Source of the DNA: Cristatella mucedo
Taxonomy: Eukaryota; Bryozoa; Phylactolaemata; Cristatellidae
Direction: 5' to 3'
DNA: 64,000 bases
NCBI GenBank assembly: GCA_009760855.2
Contig: WPIO01000108.1
Coordinates: 1,336,501-1,400,500 of the forward strand
The notes under the pieces are model-generated. The model had not been told where the DNA came from, ran no database searches, and saw nothing but the letters and a program-made list of their open reading frames with translations. The position numbers were made by a program, and so were the translations under genes. Positions 46,090-57,559 of this stretch are shown one piece after another; the first letter of the stretch is position 1, and each line of letters opens with the position of its first letter.

Positions 46090-46990
46090 TTATCTGAAGT
46101 GACGTCTGTGAAGCTAACAGCAGACATGCCTAGCTGCAACGATTGGCACAAACTGCAGTACCTGATTGCACAGGCCGGTAGACCAGTAAATGGTGAGTTA
46201 CAGTTGTCGAGGTAGGATGTTACAAACACACGTGACGATTCGGATGTAGTATCATTGTCTTCGGAAGCCGACATTTAGCGATGCTGTGTAGTTGAAACTA
46301 GGCAGACTTGACTGTGAAGCTGAATTAATTATCTCGCAACAGGTCGCCATTGAAAAGGACACCTAGATTTTGAGCTAACGCAACATGAGATATGCTGGCA
46401 GAGCTAGCTCGAAGGGACAAGCTTTTAAGCTTCGTCGGTACACTTTGTGTTTGCCCAGAAAAAAGTGCATTAGTCGTACAGCTAGTTAAATTGAGCCTCG
46501 TTGCCGTGAAGGTGTGGATGTCAGAAATACGTGCAGCAAGATAGCTGACAGAACTCGGCAATATGGAGAGCAGGGACGGATCGAAGCGGACTCGTGTCTG
46601 AGCTCGTGACGTCGGCAGAGAAGCGAAAGCCAAAGTGAAAGGTGTTCGGCATGGCGATCACTTCGGAAAGAGCTAGAGGGTACAGTTTGAAAAGCAGCCT
46701 ACGAAGGTCAGTATCCTGAGGTACCTCATAGTTTATTAGCTTCACAGATGATCTTAATTATTTTCAAAGATAGGCTTTGGAATTTCCATCTGAGATAGGA
46801 CATCGACCATTGTGGTACCGTGCAAGCGATGCATAGCTGAAAGCGAAGGAACTCGAGAGTGACTTGGTGATCAATTATGTCAAAGGCTAACGAAAGACGA
46901 AGTATCACAAGCAGAGAGACTCTACCGAAGTGTGTATTCCCAGAAGGTGTTTATACACCTTAAGCAATGCTGACAGTGTGGTGCAAGTAG
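46090..46990 (-). mobile_element. L2 remnant, minus piece of a converging pair
   Basis: Minus-strand frames keep RT pieces: IDHQVTLEFLRFQL (motif A end), YEVPQDTDLRRLLFKLYPLA (motif B region), [19 protein letters not shown] (thumb). It abuts a plus-oriented L2 3' end at 47,000 head-on. The minus piece is largely deleted at the matching place in copy A (7,940-8,040). Confidence 0.65.
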
Positions 46991-46999
46991 CTCTAAAAC

Positions 47000-47420
47000 C
47001 AGACTGGAAACCGTTTACCTATTCTTATTCGCAGAAACTTCAAATCCTTTAGATACCATGCATATAGATCGCATGCTCCCAAAGCCTGGAACTCACTTTC
47101 GACTCGCTTCACGACATCACCTGACTTGACCGCATTTAAAAAGAACTTAAAAACGCACCTATTTGTGGCAGAATTTCGCGAGTTCCCAAGATTCTCCCTG
47201 TTTGTGCTTATGCATGCTGACACTGTGCATGCAGCCACCAACAACACTTGCATGCTGACCCAGTGCATATCACGCCTAAAACTTTTATTCGTGTTCTTTA
47301 TCAAGCATGACACCATGCACCATTTCAATGTGTTTCCTTTGCAGCAAATGTGAAGCGATTAGAAAGGGATTGATTTCTCTGAGGGCGCTTTATCAAGTGC
47401 ATTATTTTTATTCTAATAAT
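47000..47420 (+). mobile_element. L2 3' fragment, plus piece of the pair
   Basis: Plus-oriented L2 end with a [20 protein letters not shown]-like coding remnant, the GCATGCTGACCCAGTGCAT landmark, the terminal GAAGCGATTAGAAAGGGATTG stem-loop and a short AT tail. Partner of 8,040-8,590. Confidence 0.75.
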
Positions 47421-47920
47421 CATTATTTACATTAAACTTCGTAGACTTTCGTCCAAGGTAGATATCATTCACCTTGCTGGGCTATTTGGTGTGCAGCTGT
47501 AAGACAATATTCCGTTAATCCTTACGCAAATCAGAAGATTTACAGACATCTGAACCTCTAGCTGCAGCCCTTTCTGAAAGCTGGCACAACATAATTGATT
47601 TGCTTTCCTGGCCTGCTATCTGTAGCCGAGGCTGCCTAGTCTGTGACCTAATGAACTGATGGACACATAAGCTCATTTTAGGAGTTAGCATTTTTGCCAC
47701 AGAAATGTGATATCATATAATAATATAATATTTTCATATAATAATATAACATACTGATATGCAATACAATATGATGTAATATAATATGATGTAATATAAT
47801 ATAATGTGAAGTCATTTATAATGTATTCTCATGTAATGTAATATATTATAATGTAATATATTATAATGTAATACAATGTAATATATTGCTGAAAACATCC
47901 GTCAGCTTCACAAGCCCTAT

Positions 47921-49024
47921 GTAATGTAATGTAATGTAATGTATCTCCGTCTGTAACTCCACAAAGTCATAAAGACCATGTGGGTGTTACGCAGGAGAGT
48001 TTTTTATAGCACACTCACAGCCTACGCGGCTTTCGGTACGCATTCGGTAGCCAATAGACTTCGTCTCACGCAACAAAGAGAAAGCGGGAAGCATAGCAGA
48101 GTCAGGAGAGCAGTTGAGGTAGTGAGTAGCATGGTATTAGCAGCTCAGGACCGCTGAAAAGGATGTGCCATAGTCGGCAGTAGGAGAGTAATTGTCTTTG
48201 CGTAAGAATTGTGGAAGCGAGTTCCACAGTCTAGGACCTGCAGAGCTAAAGCTTCTGTCGCCAACTGTCTTTAAGCGGAGGAATGGGAAAGCTAATTCAT
48301 TCTCCACACAGGACCTGAGGGGGCCAACAGGCTGAAAATGATGCAGCAGTTCAGTGGTGAGCCGTGATGGCACACTAGGTAAGGCGGTTGCTTTCACGAC
48401 CTCGGTCCCGAGGTCGTGTGTTCGATTTCTGCAGTGGGCGATTCTTTATCGCCACTGCAAGCGGTGGTGATAGCCGTAAAGGCTCTTCTGTCGCTATACA
48501 AAAAGAGGCTGTTTAATCAGCTAGGATTTATTTATTTATTTATATAGGTACGAAGGAGCGAAGCCGTGGCGGCCCTTGTGGGTCAGTGTAAGAACTTTGC
48601 TCTTTATCCTTTGCTCAACCGGCAACCATCCTAACTCTTTTAGCAAAGGAGATACGCGCTCAAACCGCTGGGACTTAAAGACTAGCCTTGCAGCCATATT
48701 TAATGTCCACTGTAGTGGCATAATAGCTTTCTTTGGTAGCCCAGCCAAAAGGGAATTACAACAATCAAGTCGAGACAGAACTAAAGAGCTAGTTAAATTT
48801 TTTACAAGCCACTGTGGGAGACAGCTCCTAATCTTGGATAGGGATCGGATGTGATGGCTCACTGTAGAGGCAGTCTTCTGAATTAAGCTTTTGAAACTGA
48901 GGCAGCTGTCGAACACGACACCTAAATTTCGAGCACGGGGTGATGGTCGCACAATGGCATCACCTATTAGAGCAGCAAAGCCATTTAATCTAGCCACAAG
49001 CTTAGGTTGTGCTATGAGCAGCAT
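47921..49024 (-). mobile_element. Family B non-LTR retrotransposon, copy B only
   Basis: Minus-oriented, 5'-truncated element with a (TACAT)n tail at 47,921-47,943. The frame up to ~48,950 keeps ARNLGVVFDSCLSFKSLIQK, LSRLDCCNSLLAGLPKK and LLKELGWLPVEQRI, the RT thumb and C-terminal region. Copy A has the intact target (CACAAGTCATATGCCATTG, 9,073-9,091), so both insertion borders can be read to within a few bases; the target duplication is very short (TAT or AT). A SINE is nested inside. Confidence 0.8.
48353..48546 (+). mobile_element. tRNA-derived SINE, copy 3, nested in family B
   Basis: A box TGGCACACTAGGTAAGG (48,368-48,384), mutated B box GTTCGATTTC (48,420-48,429), the shared SINE body and a (TTTA)n tail. 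The related family B element at 40.4 kb lacks the insertion, so SINE entry is later than family B. This is the only copy with a clear tail. Confidence 0.75.
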
Positions 49025-49369
49025 TATGCCAATGAAAGCGTTCTTTTTAAGGTTTAGCCCAGGTTCAGAAAAAAGGGCTTCCATGTCAATAAATAAGCCT
49101 GAAAACCTACATAGAGTTAACCACAAAACAGCCAACACGCTGCTATCTTGATGAATTTGCTGAGTGCAATTTTCACGTCCAGTTTCGTGAAGCCTCGATA
49201 GCATCAGTTTAGTGCAGAGACCGTAGCAAGTGGCTGGACCGAAAAGTATGATATCAGAGAGTATCAATATCAGCACTTCCTGGATTCTGCTGCAGCCGAA
49301 ACACGAAAGCTCAGCCACGCCTATCTTAGTATGTGACTCGTCCTTATGCAAATTCAGTCTATAACGTAC

Positions 49370-49464
49370 CGTCAGTGTCAAGCCCGGCACCATATTTCTT
49401 TTGCGTCGGACCGAGTTCAAAGTAAGAGTCGAGTGCAATGGATCAGTGGCCATGATCATGCAAG
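49370..49464 (-). CDS. Candidate exon, unknown protein (copy B)
   Basis: Same length (95 bases), same acceptor (AGCTGCAG) and same GTACGT donor as 9,418-9,512. Reads MATDPLHSTLTLNSVRRK and on to PGLTLT. One coding change (Ser to Leu) against copy A. Downstream of the donor the frame happens to stay open into the family B insertion, which explains a long but chimeric frame at 48,536-49,459. Confidence 0.3.
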
Positions 49465-49546
49465 CTGCAGCTAAAGCTAAATTCCGGAATGGCTACCGTG
49501 ATTAGATTGCCAGGCTTAGAGCTTTCTCGGTCTGCTATCTGCTCAC

Positions 49547-49618
49547 GATGCTGGCACTGATCGCTTCATCGCTGTCATCCTCATCGCTGTCATCCTCATC
49601 ATCCTCATAGCTATCATG
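49547..49618 (-). CDS. Candidate acidic-repeat exon, short form (copy B)
   Basis: Equivalent of 9,595-9,786 with two SDEDD-type units in place of ten: HDSYEDDEDD, SDEDDSDEAISASI. Acceptor CTTGCAG and donor GTGAGC are unchanged. The length difference is a whole number of codons. Confidence 0.3.
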
Positions 49619-49924
49619 CTGCAAGTAAACGCAGCAACTTTGCTATGCTTCTCATGCCCGGCCCTTTCTGAGAGACGAAGCTACTACTGGACTGGCATCG
49701 TTATCATGTTCTTGCTCACAACATGTAATTAGGCTCAACCGTTTGGAGCACAACTCTGCTCCTAAGATTGACAGTTGTGAGCGTGTCATCGTTTACATTA
49801 CATCAGTTCTCGCTGGTTTTCTCTCGAGCCACCGCCTCGTAGTGAGTCGAATACGAGATGTTGTTACTCACTTTAAGGACCCCCCACGTTCAATTACTCG
49901 GGTTACCTGTCAGGGATAGTCATG

Positions 49925-52070
49925 AATCAGTCTACGCACCATGCCTAATGCTCTTACGACTCAATTCATTTAGCTGGGGCTTCAAGCCAACTCAACGTTT
50001 GTCCGAGACGTTCTTTTTAGTTCAAACGCTCCTAAAACTCGGGAACTCATTCAAAAATCACAATATTATATCCCTCAGACCTGATGGCCTCATTTTCAGC
50101 CCTATCTAAAATATAGGGCTGAAAATATAATATAGTTCTTAAAACATGCATAATACAAAAATTACTGTCATTTATTAAATATTATATACTTATTATTTTA
50201 TGTTACTTTTTGCCCTAATCGTCTTGACCACACCCCTGCAGTAGAGAATTCCAAAACGCTGTGACCTATCAAAAACTCTTCTCTCGGGCTTCTCTCGGAG
50301 CTTGAATATCGTCTGGTTTCATTTCAGCAAACGGGATGAATAGATGCAGGCTGCCGTGCGAGTATAGTCCATATAAGACTTCTGTTTGGAGTAGGGAACA
50401 ATTTCCCAACCTCCGGAGTACCGGTTCAGCGGTCCTATCAATGAAGCTGTGATGGAGGCCGAACCTCCTTCGGTGCTTTTTCAAGCCATTCTCAGCCATT
50501 GGTTTTTAAACTGCACGTTCGTGCTCCAAAAGAATATGCGGGATGGCGCGAGCGATTGCTGGCTTTTCCAACGGCGATTTTAGTTGGGTAGTGCTGCCGC
50601 CAACCTTCTCGCCTATGTCGCAGACTAGAATGCACATCTGCTGCACGACTTACGAGAGTCTTGAAAGGCAGGATACAATATAGGAGCAGTCTGCTGCCGT
50701 GTTGTCGGTAACCCTAGAATGGCTTATAAACTGGCACAGCATTCAGATGTGAATATTCATTATCTAAGTAGCATGAATTCAGACTATTGCCGTGCTCATA
50801 GCCACGATTGAGGCCTAACTTATCATCAGTCAGAGGGTTGAGTTTCAGAAACACCACTGCCTGCGGAAGGAGTCAGTTTATCCACTTCTGATTCGTTGGT
50901 ACGAGTATTTGAAACATGTGGCTGATTTGCATAGCTCTAATGTAAAAGCATAACTTTGAAAAAATAGGCACAATAATGATAGTGTTGACGGAAATCTCCT
51001 AATTTAAAAAGACTTGAATCCTAAATTAATGTGCAATTGATCTAGATAAGTGCATAATTCCTAATGACTTATTACAACGGATTGTTCAAGAAGTACTTCA
51101 AATTAAGCTGCAACTTCAAGTTTGGTAATGGGTTTTCAAATGAGGTACCTGTTAAACAGGCAATGACCAACTAAATAAACTAGTCTCACAAAGCTTTGCT
51201 GCTATGAGTGCTTATGTATATCCAGAAACTGGACCAAACAATACACTGGCTATATTACAAGTGATAGTAAGAATTGCAAAATTTTTGGGTTATATTTAAC
51301 TAATTATACCTAAACATTTGTGAAGCTCTAACCTATGCAGGCATCTGCAAGACTTGTATTTTCCAAGGTGTCTGTGATTACGGCATGTCAATCTTCGTAG
51401 GTGAGCGGTTTGGTTAGCCAGTTTAGATGACAGTATTTAAGCATTTGGCCTCGAGAAAAACCCGCTACCAAACGCATACAATTTTCTGTCACTAAAACTA
51501 CTATTTGGAACACTTTCCAATATCCTTGGCTGTAGTTTTACATTGTTGCAAACCTGCCATCTTGAGTTGACCGATCTTAGTCGTAGGGTCGTTCGGGTGC
51601 ATCTGTGCATCAAGTGCATGCGCTCGCTCGCTCGCCTTCGAGCGGGAAATGCTATTCGATTTTGCCGTGACGAAGCCCGCAATTGAAATTGTCGACTTAT
51701 ACCATGACACTTGAACCACTCCTCGATGAAATTTCCAAGAGCTGCGAGAGTGGCTCTGCATTGTTTACCCGGTCGAACTGGTTGTTTGGTTTACCTTTGG
51801 TTATACCTGGTTGTTTACCTGGTCGTTTACCTGGTTGAAGGCCAGAGTCCATTTTAGTCATCGACCGAGTGTGCATCAAGTGGATCGATGCGCGCTCGCA
51901 GGCGCGCTCATCTTCGAGCGAGCTTTTCCTCGAGTAGATGCTCTCGATAAACTACCAAACGGTCGGCGGACCGAGCCGGATGCCAGTGATGGGAGTCTTC
52001 TGCGGGTTCTTCGCTAATCTAGGAGTGAGCAGCTGCTGTGCCCACTTCGTAAACGTGAAGACTTACGAGT
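49925..52070. other. 2.1-kb segment found only in copy B
   Basis: Between TCAGGGATAGTCATGAAT (49,912-49,929) and GTAGTCGACCGAAACGTCAC the copy B sequence has about 2.15 kb that copy A replaces with ~30 bases. It includes a perfect 14-base hairpin (50,092-50,105 / 50,113-50,126), an AT-rich centre, and a GC-rich end (51,600-52,010) with partly repeated TGCATCAAGTG...GCTCGC segments. Short minus-strand frames (50,269-50,499; 51,437-51,879, one beginning HTRSMTK) have no recognised family. It is either an unknown insertion in B or a deletion in A. Confidence 0.55.
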
Positions 52071-52469
52071 AGTCGACCGAAACGTCACTACAAAGGTTTG
52101 CCACTGTCAAAGTACTCTACTTGGTGGACCTGTAGTCTCCTGAGGATGAAGCATCGCGGAAACGTTACTGCCTAAACTAGGAACGACACGACCGTCCCGA
52201 ATGATTGTGCAGAAAAACATGCCACAGGTGACTCATGTGCCAGTGGCTCCTGGAACAGGAGGAAGCTCATATATGCAGGTGTGTGAGCGTGCACTTTAAG
52301 TTTTTAGCATGCCCTTTGGTTAGCTCGATCTGGCATGCACCACCTTTGCCAAGCCAGGTGCAGTGTGGCCTTTTTGTTTGGTTTCAAGCCGTTGTGATAT
52401 CACAATTGCCTGTCATGCATTAGCTCCTTGATCGGGCAGACTGCTACTACTCTTCATGCTGCAATATCA

Positions 52470-52486
52470 TTATATTATATTATATT

Positions 52487-52529
<43 letters not shown>

Positions 52530-52745
52530 CATTATATATTATTTTTATTTATTTTTATTTTTTAATAATTAGTATTATCAACATTATTATTATTATTATT
52601 ATTACTTATTATTATTATTTTTTATTATTTATATTATATTATTATTATATATTATATATATATATTATACATTATTATATATTTTATATATATATATAAT
52701 TTATTTATTATATATTATATATTATATTATTCGATATTGTATTAT
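52470..52745 (+). repeat. AT-rich satellite-like block
   Basis: Runs of TATATA, TTATTATTATTA and TATTATATTA; expanded from a short ATATTATTATATTATAA stretch at 10,511-10,530 in copy A. Confidence 0.85.
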
Positions 52746-53114
52746 TCAATCATCTACTAGAATTCGAAAGCCTCCGGCTTCAAGCAATAGATGCAAGGCT
52801 CCTCAGCCTGCAATATATCTGGCCTAGATGCTGACACTACTAAGACTAATAAAAACAGGAGCAGAAAGTTCACGGACGATTGCATAAAAAGAAAACAGGA
52901 CATCCTAATGTAACCTTAACTAAGCCTGCATTCTCGTGTCTTTTATTTATTCTGATGAGCAGCGTAATTTTAGAGTAGGAACCATAGAGCCCATTTCTTG
53001 AAAACGACATTTTCAATTTGTGAAGAGTGTCGAGGATTAATGTAGATCTTTTAAGTTCTCTGGCACGTGAGTCAAATAATCAGCTCTACTTAGCATACAT
53101 ATTCACAGGTTTAT

Positions 53115-53910
53115 CAGTGTGAAGCTAAGTATTGACTGACAGAAGAAAGATTTCCCAACATCTACACGTCCATGCATATGCCATGTCGGGTATGAACATG
53201 TTATTCGAAAATCTGGAGCTAGGTTTGACACAGCCGCCAGCATTTCTGGATTTATGCCCTCGTAGTACGTTGATTTCGCAGAGCAAATCTGGCTCTCCGT
53301 GTGGCAGCAGATTGAATCAAAGTGTCTACCGCTCACTCGTTGGTTCCGCCATTTTTCTGCTCCAGACAATCTTTCAGAGCTATCACCCTATTATCTTGGC
53401 TTATTTCTTTTCTCAGTCATGTGCATTCAGCCTCAAACGTCGCCTCGAACTCTGTGTGCGTCAAGATCTGTAGAGAGCCTGCCTTTCGTTTGTACGCTCC
53501 TATAGGCTGGAAGTCAGTTTCGACAGATGTCAAGATATCCCACTAACCTGTCACGTTAAGGAAGGCGTATAATCTCCCAAAGCCTGGAACTCCCTCCCGA
53601 ATTGCGTCAGAACATCTCCTGACTTTACCACATTTAAAACGAACTTACAACATACCTATTGAGGACAAAATGTTTTGGATCCCTGTGATTTGTCCTTCAT
53701 GTGCTTATGCATACTGACACTGTGCATGCTGCCACTAACCACACTTGCATGCTGACCCTGTGTATGTCACCCCCTAACCATGTTATTCATGTTGTTTATC
53801 AAGCATTATATTACTCACGATTCAATCGTGTTTCCCTTTGCAGAAAATGTAAAGCGCCAAGAAAGTGATTGACTTCTCTGAGGGCGCTACACCAAGTGCA
53901 TTATTATTAT
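53115..53910 (+). mobile_element. Family C remnant plus L2 3' fragment
   Basis: Copy B equivalents of 10,905-11,735: broken family C frames, then the L2 end with CAAAGCCTGGAACTCCCTCC, CATGCTGACCCTGTGTATG and the AAAGCGCCAAGAAAGTGATT stem-loop. Confidence 0.7.
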
Positions 53911-54029
53911 GAGAAATCGTATAAGGTACTTACCTGGTACCTTAGTCTTGGCTCGTAGCTTGTGATCCTTTGAAGCCTATATGCATTGATTTAGCGTGCA
54001 TTCTGGCAATAATCATACTAATGTTACGC

Positions 54030-54822
54030 TTTGTAATGTATCTGCATCTGCAACTCCACCAAAGTCATAAATACTTTGCGGGTCTAACTCAGGAGAGTTT
54101 TTTGTATCGACCAACCAGAGCCAATGCGGCTTTTGGTATGCACTCGGTGGCCGAAACACTTAATCTCGCGCAAATAAAAGGAAGTGAGAAGCACATCTGA
54201 GTCGGGAGAAAATTTGAGGTATTGAGTGCATGAAAGTAGCAGTTGAGGACGGTTGGTAAGGACGTGCCGTAGCATGAGCAGCAGGCGAGTAGTTGCCGTT
54301 GCATAAGAATCGTGGAAGTGACATCCACAGTCTAAGACTTTCAGAGAGCAAAGGCTTCTGTCGCCAACGGTATTTAAGCAGAAGAATTGAGCAACTAATT
54401 TATTGTCCCTATAGGAGCCGATTGCACGATGAGGCTGAAACTGGTGCAGCAGTTCAGCAAGTTAAGGAGTGGCTGGCCTAGCAGTTAAGCTTAAGATCCT
54501 TGCTCTGCATCCCCTGATTAGCCTGCATCCATCCGTGCACTTTCAGCAAAGCAAACACACGGTAAAGCTTCTGGGATTTGTAAACTCGCCTTTGCAGCCA
54601 TATTCACTGAAAGCAGCATTGGCCTAATGACTTTTTTAATCTGGCAGCTAAGCCAAAAGGGAATTACATTAATATAGCCAAGACCAAACCAAGGAGCTAG
54701 TTGAAGATTCCGCAAGCCACAGTAGAAGTCGGTTCCCAATCTCTGTGATATGAAATGATAGGGATCGGACAATACTGCCATCGTGTCGATTGGACGTGAC
54801 GACCATCATGTCCGATCCAACT
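54030..54822 (-). mobile_element. Family B remnant (internally deleted)
   Basis: Minus-oriented copy B partner of 11,888-13,020, starting at TAATGTATCTGCATCTGC. It ends abruptly at GTCCGATCC (54,819), where the copy A sequence continues for ~530 more bases before the two copies rejoin at AACTAACTAAG. Confidence 0.65.
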
Positions 54823-55627
54823 AACTAAGACTAAAAGAAATACCGAGCTGTTTTTGCTAACGCACGAACCAGTTTTTCTTAGAATTTGCAGAGGTTTTAA
54901 ATAAATCGATGCTCAGCTCCAATAGTTCGAGAGGTATTACTTACCCATTCGAGGCTGCCAGAGGTATTCGGCGAAGATAGAGGCGCCGCCAGGAAAGTTA
55001 TCCGAGGCCCACTAGTTTTCAGCCAGCAAATTATGTATTATTGTTTTTTAACAAAAATAATATTTATTATTAATAGTTTTCTGCCAAAAAACTATATGGG
55101 GCAACTTTCTCAATCAGACAGATCAATCAAGATCAATTCGCGAAATCTTCCCCCAATCGAAAAAGATCGGATCTGGATCTGGATCGGATCTGGATCGGAT
55201 CAGATTATGATCATCCCAAAAATGCACTTAGAAAGATAATTATGCCAGTTCAAATCCAGAGAGTTCACATCACTTAGATTCTAGTCACAGCGAATGGTCA
55301 GTAAACGCTCCGGCTGTGGTCAGGCACAGGAAAAATGGGCGCGCCTATTTTCTGTAAGCCGAGTCGTTCAGAACGCTAAGTGGTCTGAAGGCTGAGGTGT
55401 TGCCACGGTGTACCATTAAGCTAAGTAAGTTCAGTGTTAGCTAGTCCGTCAACATTTTTGTAAGTTGGAGACCCGTGACCAGAAGATTTCGTTTTCGTAG
55501 CCTTACAAATTGATACTAGTAAGCAAAATATTTTAAACAGTGGGAAATGTTTACTAATACTACTTATTTTAGCAGGAATACTACTTTCTTAGCAGGAAAA
55601 GTCCGTTTTTATAAATACGTCACAATA

Positions 55628-55800
55628 ATAATAATAATAATAATTCACTTGATAAAGCGCCCTCAGAGAACTTAATCTCTCTCTAGGCGCTTTACATTTG
55701 CTGTAAAGTGAAATGCAACGGAATGGTAAGTAAAATCATGCTTGAAAAACAAACGAACTGAATAATATGGTTAGGGGTGACATGCACAGGGTCAGTATGC
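55628..55800 (-). mobile_element. Young 5'-truncated L2 with target-site duplication
   Basis: A 173-base L2 3' end ((ATT)n tail, CACTTGATAAAGCGCC stem-loop arm, GGTTAGGGGTGACATGCACA). It is nearly identical to the end of the 17.2-kb element. ACAATA is present on both sides (55,622-55,627; 55,802-55,807), and copy A shows the single ACAATA target at 13,981-13,986. A clear post-duplication insertion. Confidence 0.9.
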
Positions 55801-56332
55801 AACAATATTGTGAATAAAACTCCTGTAAGATATTCGATATATATATATAAGATATATATATAGATATAAGAAATATATATAGAGAGAGAGATTCAGATCA
55901 AAATAGCACATTTAAATGCATCCTTCTTTCAAACTTTTTCATTTACATACATCATCCCTTCAAACCCATTATCTTTACAGCCTTCTGTTGTATAACAGTG
56001 GCTCCGGGGGCGGCAGGCCTGTGGGAGTTCCACGGAGACAGGGTGGGCGAACGTGAGCGGTAAACGAGAATCTTTGCTTTATTACTCTCAATTTACTACT
56101 TTATTACTCTCAATTTCCTACTAAATTTAATACTTTACAATTCACTAATTTACAATTTACTACTCAATTTACTACTTTATTACTCTCAATTTACTCTATA
56201 TTACTATCCTGACTTCTAAAAAAGAGCCCTCCAGAGCACCTCTCAGAGAAATGTATTAAAACGTAGATATATATATATATATATATATTTATTTATTTAT
56301 ATACATATATGTGTGTGTTTTGTATTGTATAT

Positions 56333-56535
56333 CAATATGTGTATATATTTATATAATTAAATATTTATCTATTTACTTGTTTATATATTTATAGGTATAT
56401 ATATATATATATTTATATTTACATGTATATATTTGTATGTGAATATAATAATACATCAATACATGAACATATGAATATGCAAATAAATAACTAAATCAAT
56501 CTATTCATAAATATATGTATATATATATATTTACA
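56333..56535 (+). repeat. Left arm of ~200-bp inverted repeat
   Basis: AT-rich arm (…TTTGTATGTGAATATAATA…, …ATGCAAATAAATAACT…) that reappears in reverse complement at 57,990-58,205. The left arm corresponds to 14,530-14,735 in copy A. Confidence 0.8.
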
Positions 56536-56629
56536 TGTTTTTTAAACTCTATAATTAGAAAGGTAACGTCAGATGTTTCGCCAGAACGCAGTTCAGCCTG
56601 ACTCGCATTGATTTGGTCGTAATTTCCGT

Positions 56630-56980
56630 TTATCTCATTGGTTCATTTGCAAGGATTCGGGCGATTGAGGCGAGCGGCCAGCAAATGATGCGCAAAGTTG
56701 ATTCGTCGATTGACTTTTTTTCGGCTCGGCTAAAAGCGCGGCGAGCTCTTGTGTGACGTACCCACAGAGCGATGTAGTCACGGGGTTCGCTCCGCTCCGT
56801 CGTATTAGCCGATTCGCGCGTTTGTGACATTGCATCGCGATAATTATCATTTAAAATCCTTTTATTAAAGACTGTGCCCTCAATCACCTGCCAACTCAGC
56901 AGCTCATCTGGCCGGTTGTCGTCGATGGACCTCTTCTGTCTGACCTTGAAACTGGCTCGCAAGTCGAGCTTCGGAATCAT
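56630..56980 (-). other. Unassigned 116-codon open frame in copy-B-specific DNA
   Basis: Minus-strand frame starting MIPKLDLRASFKVRQKR and ending ASIARILANEPMR. It lies in ~450 bases of higher GC content that copy A lacks and that sit inside the inverted repeat. Charged, no membrane segment or signal peptide, no motif recognised. It may be part of an inserted element or a chance frame. Confidence 0.2.
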
Positions 56981-57044
56981 TTTTCAAGATCCACTCGCTA
57001 TCTTCATCTACTTTTCTCTTTTTTTCCGGCTGAATATGTCATAA

Positions 57045-57545
57045 TACTTGGACATCGCGCGCTCAGAAAACTTAATCTCTTTCAAGCTGCTTAGATTTGC
57101 TAAAAACGTACCGCGATCGAAAGGTTAACAGTAGCATGCTCAATTTCAACTTAGAGGTATTATGCATAGGGGTTAGCATATAAATGTGGTTAGTGACAGC
57201 GTGTGCAGTGTCAGCACGCATAAGCACACGAAGTGCGAATCACATTGACCAGCTAGATGCTGCGATAAATACCTGCCTTTTTTGTTTCTTTTTTAACGTC
57301 AAGACAGGGCTGTCGTTACGCCAGTTGGAAGTGAGTCCAGACATTTGGGAGCACATGAACTGACGGCGTTGTCTCGTAAGGATTTGAGGCTCATTGCGAG
57401 GTGTAGGTAAACAATTCGATTCAGAAAAGCGGACGGTACTACGCTTAGCTGGGTGGGGGAGTAGATCGGATCGGTAGGCTGGAGCCACAGTGGTAACCCC
57501 GTAGTTCAGTGGTTCCTGCGTCCATCTTTGTCCGTACACGTCAAT
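57045..57545 (-). mobile_element. L2 3' remnant
   Basis: Minus-oriented L2: stem-loop remnant GCGCGCTCAGAAAACTT, 3' untranslated landmarks, then decayed C-terminal coding (TVAPAYRSDLLPHPAKRSTVRFSE-like). The first ~200 bases are shared with copy A (14,790-15,010); the rest extends further than in A. Confidence 0.7.
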
Positions 57546-57559
57546 AGTCCGAAGTCTCT

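Larger units (their letters stand above)
41246..57240 (+). repeat. Segmental duplication, copy B (direct; partner at 2.7-15.0 kb)
   Basis: Same order of landmarks as copy A but ~4 kb longer. Extra in B: family B pieces at 41,575-42,020 and 47,921-49,024 (the latter with a nested SINE), a 2.1-kb segment at 49,925-52,070, an L2 end at 55,628-55,800, and ~450 bases at 56,560-57,000. Missing in B: the L2 at 5.33-6.25 kb, ~530 bases inside family B (12,672-13,200) and eight minisatellite units. Direct orientation with 38.5 kb spacing suggests unequal exchange or tandem duplication followed by separation. Confidence 0.85.

Noticed and set aside
48536-49459. 307-codon minus-strand frame
   Set aside because: A chimera: the candidate copy-B exon reads by chance through its donor into a later family B insertion, as the empty site in copy A shows.
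51697-51879. Gag-like start HTRSMTK as an LTR retrotransposon
   Set aside because: Sixty codons only, no LTRs, primer-binding site or protease/RT nearby.
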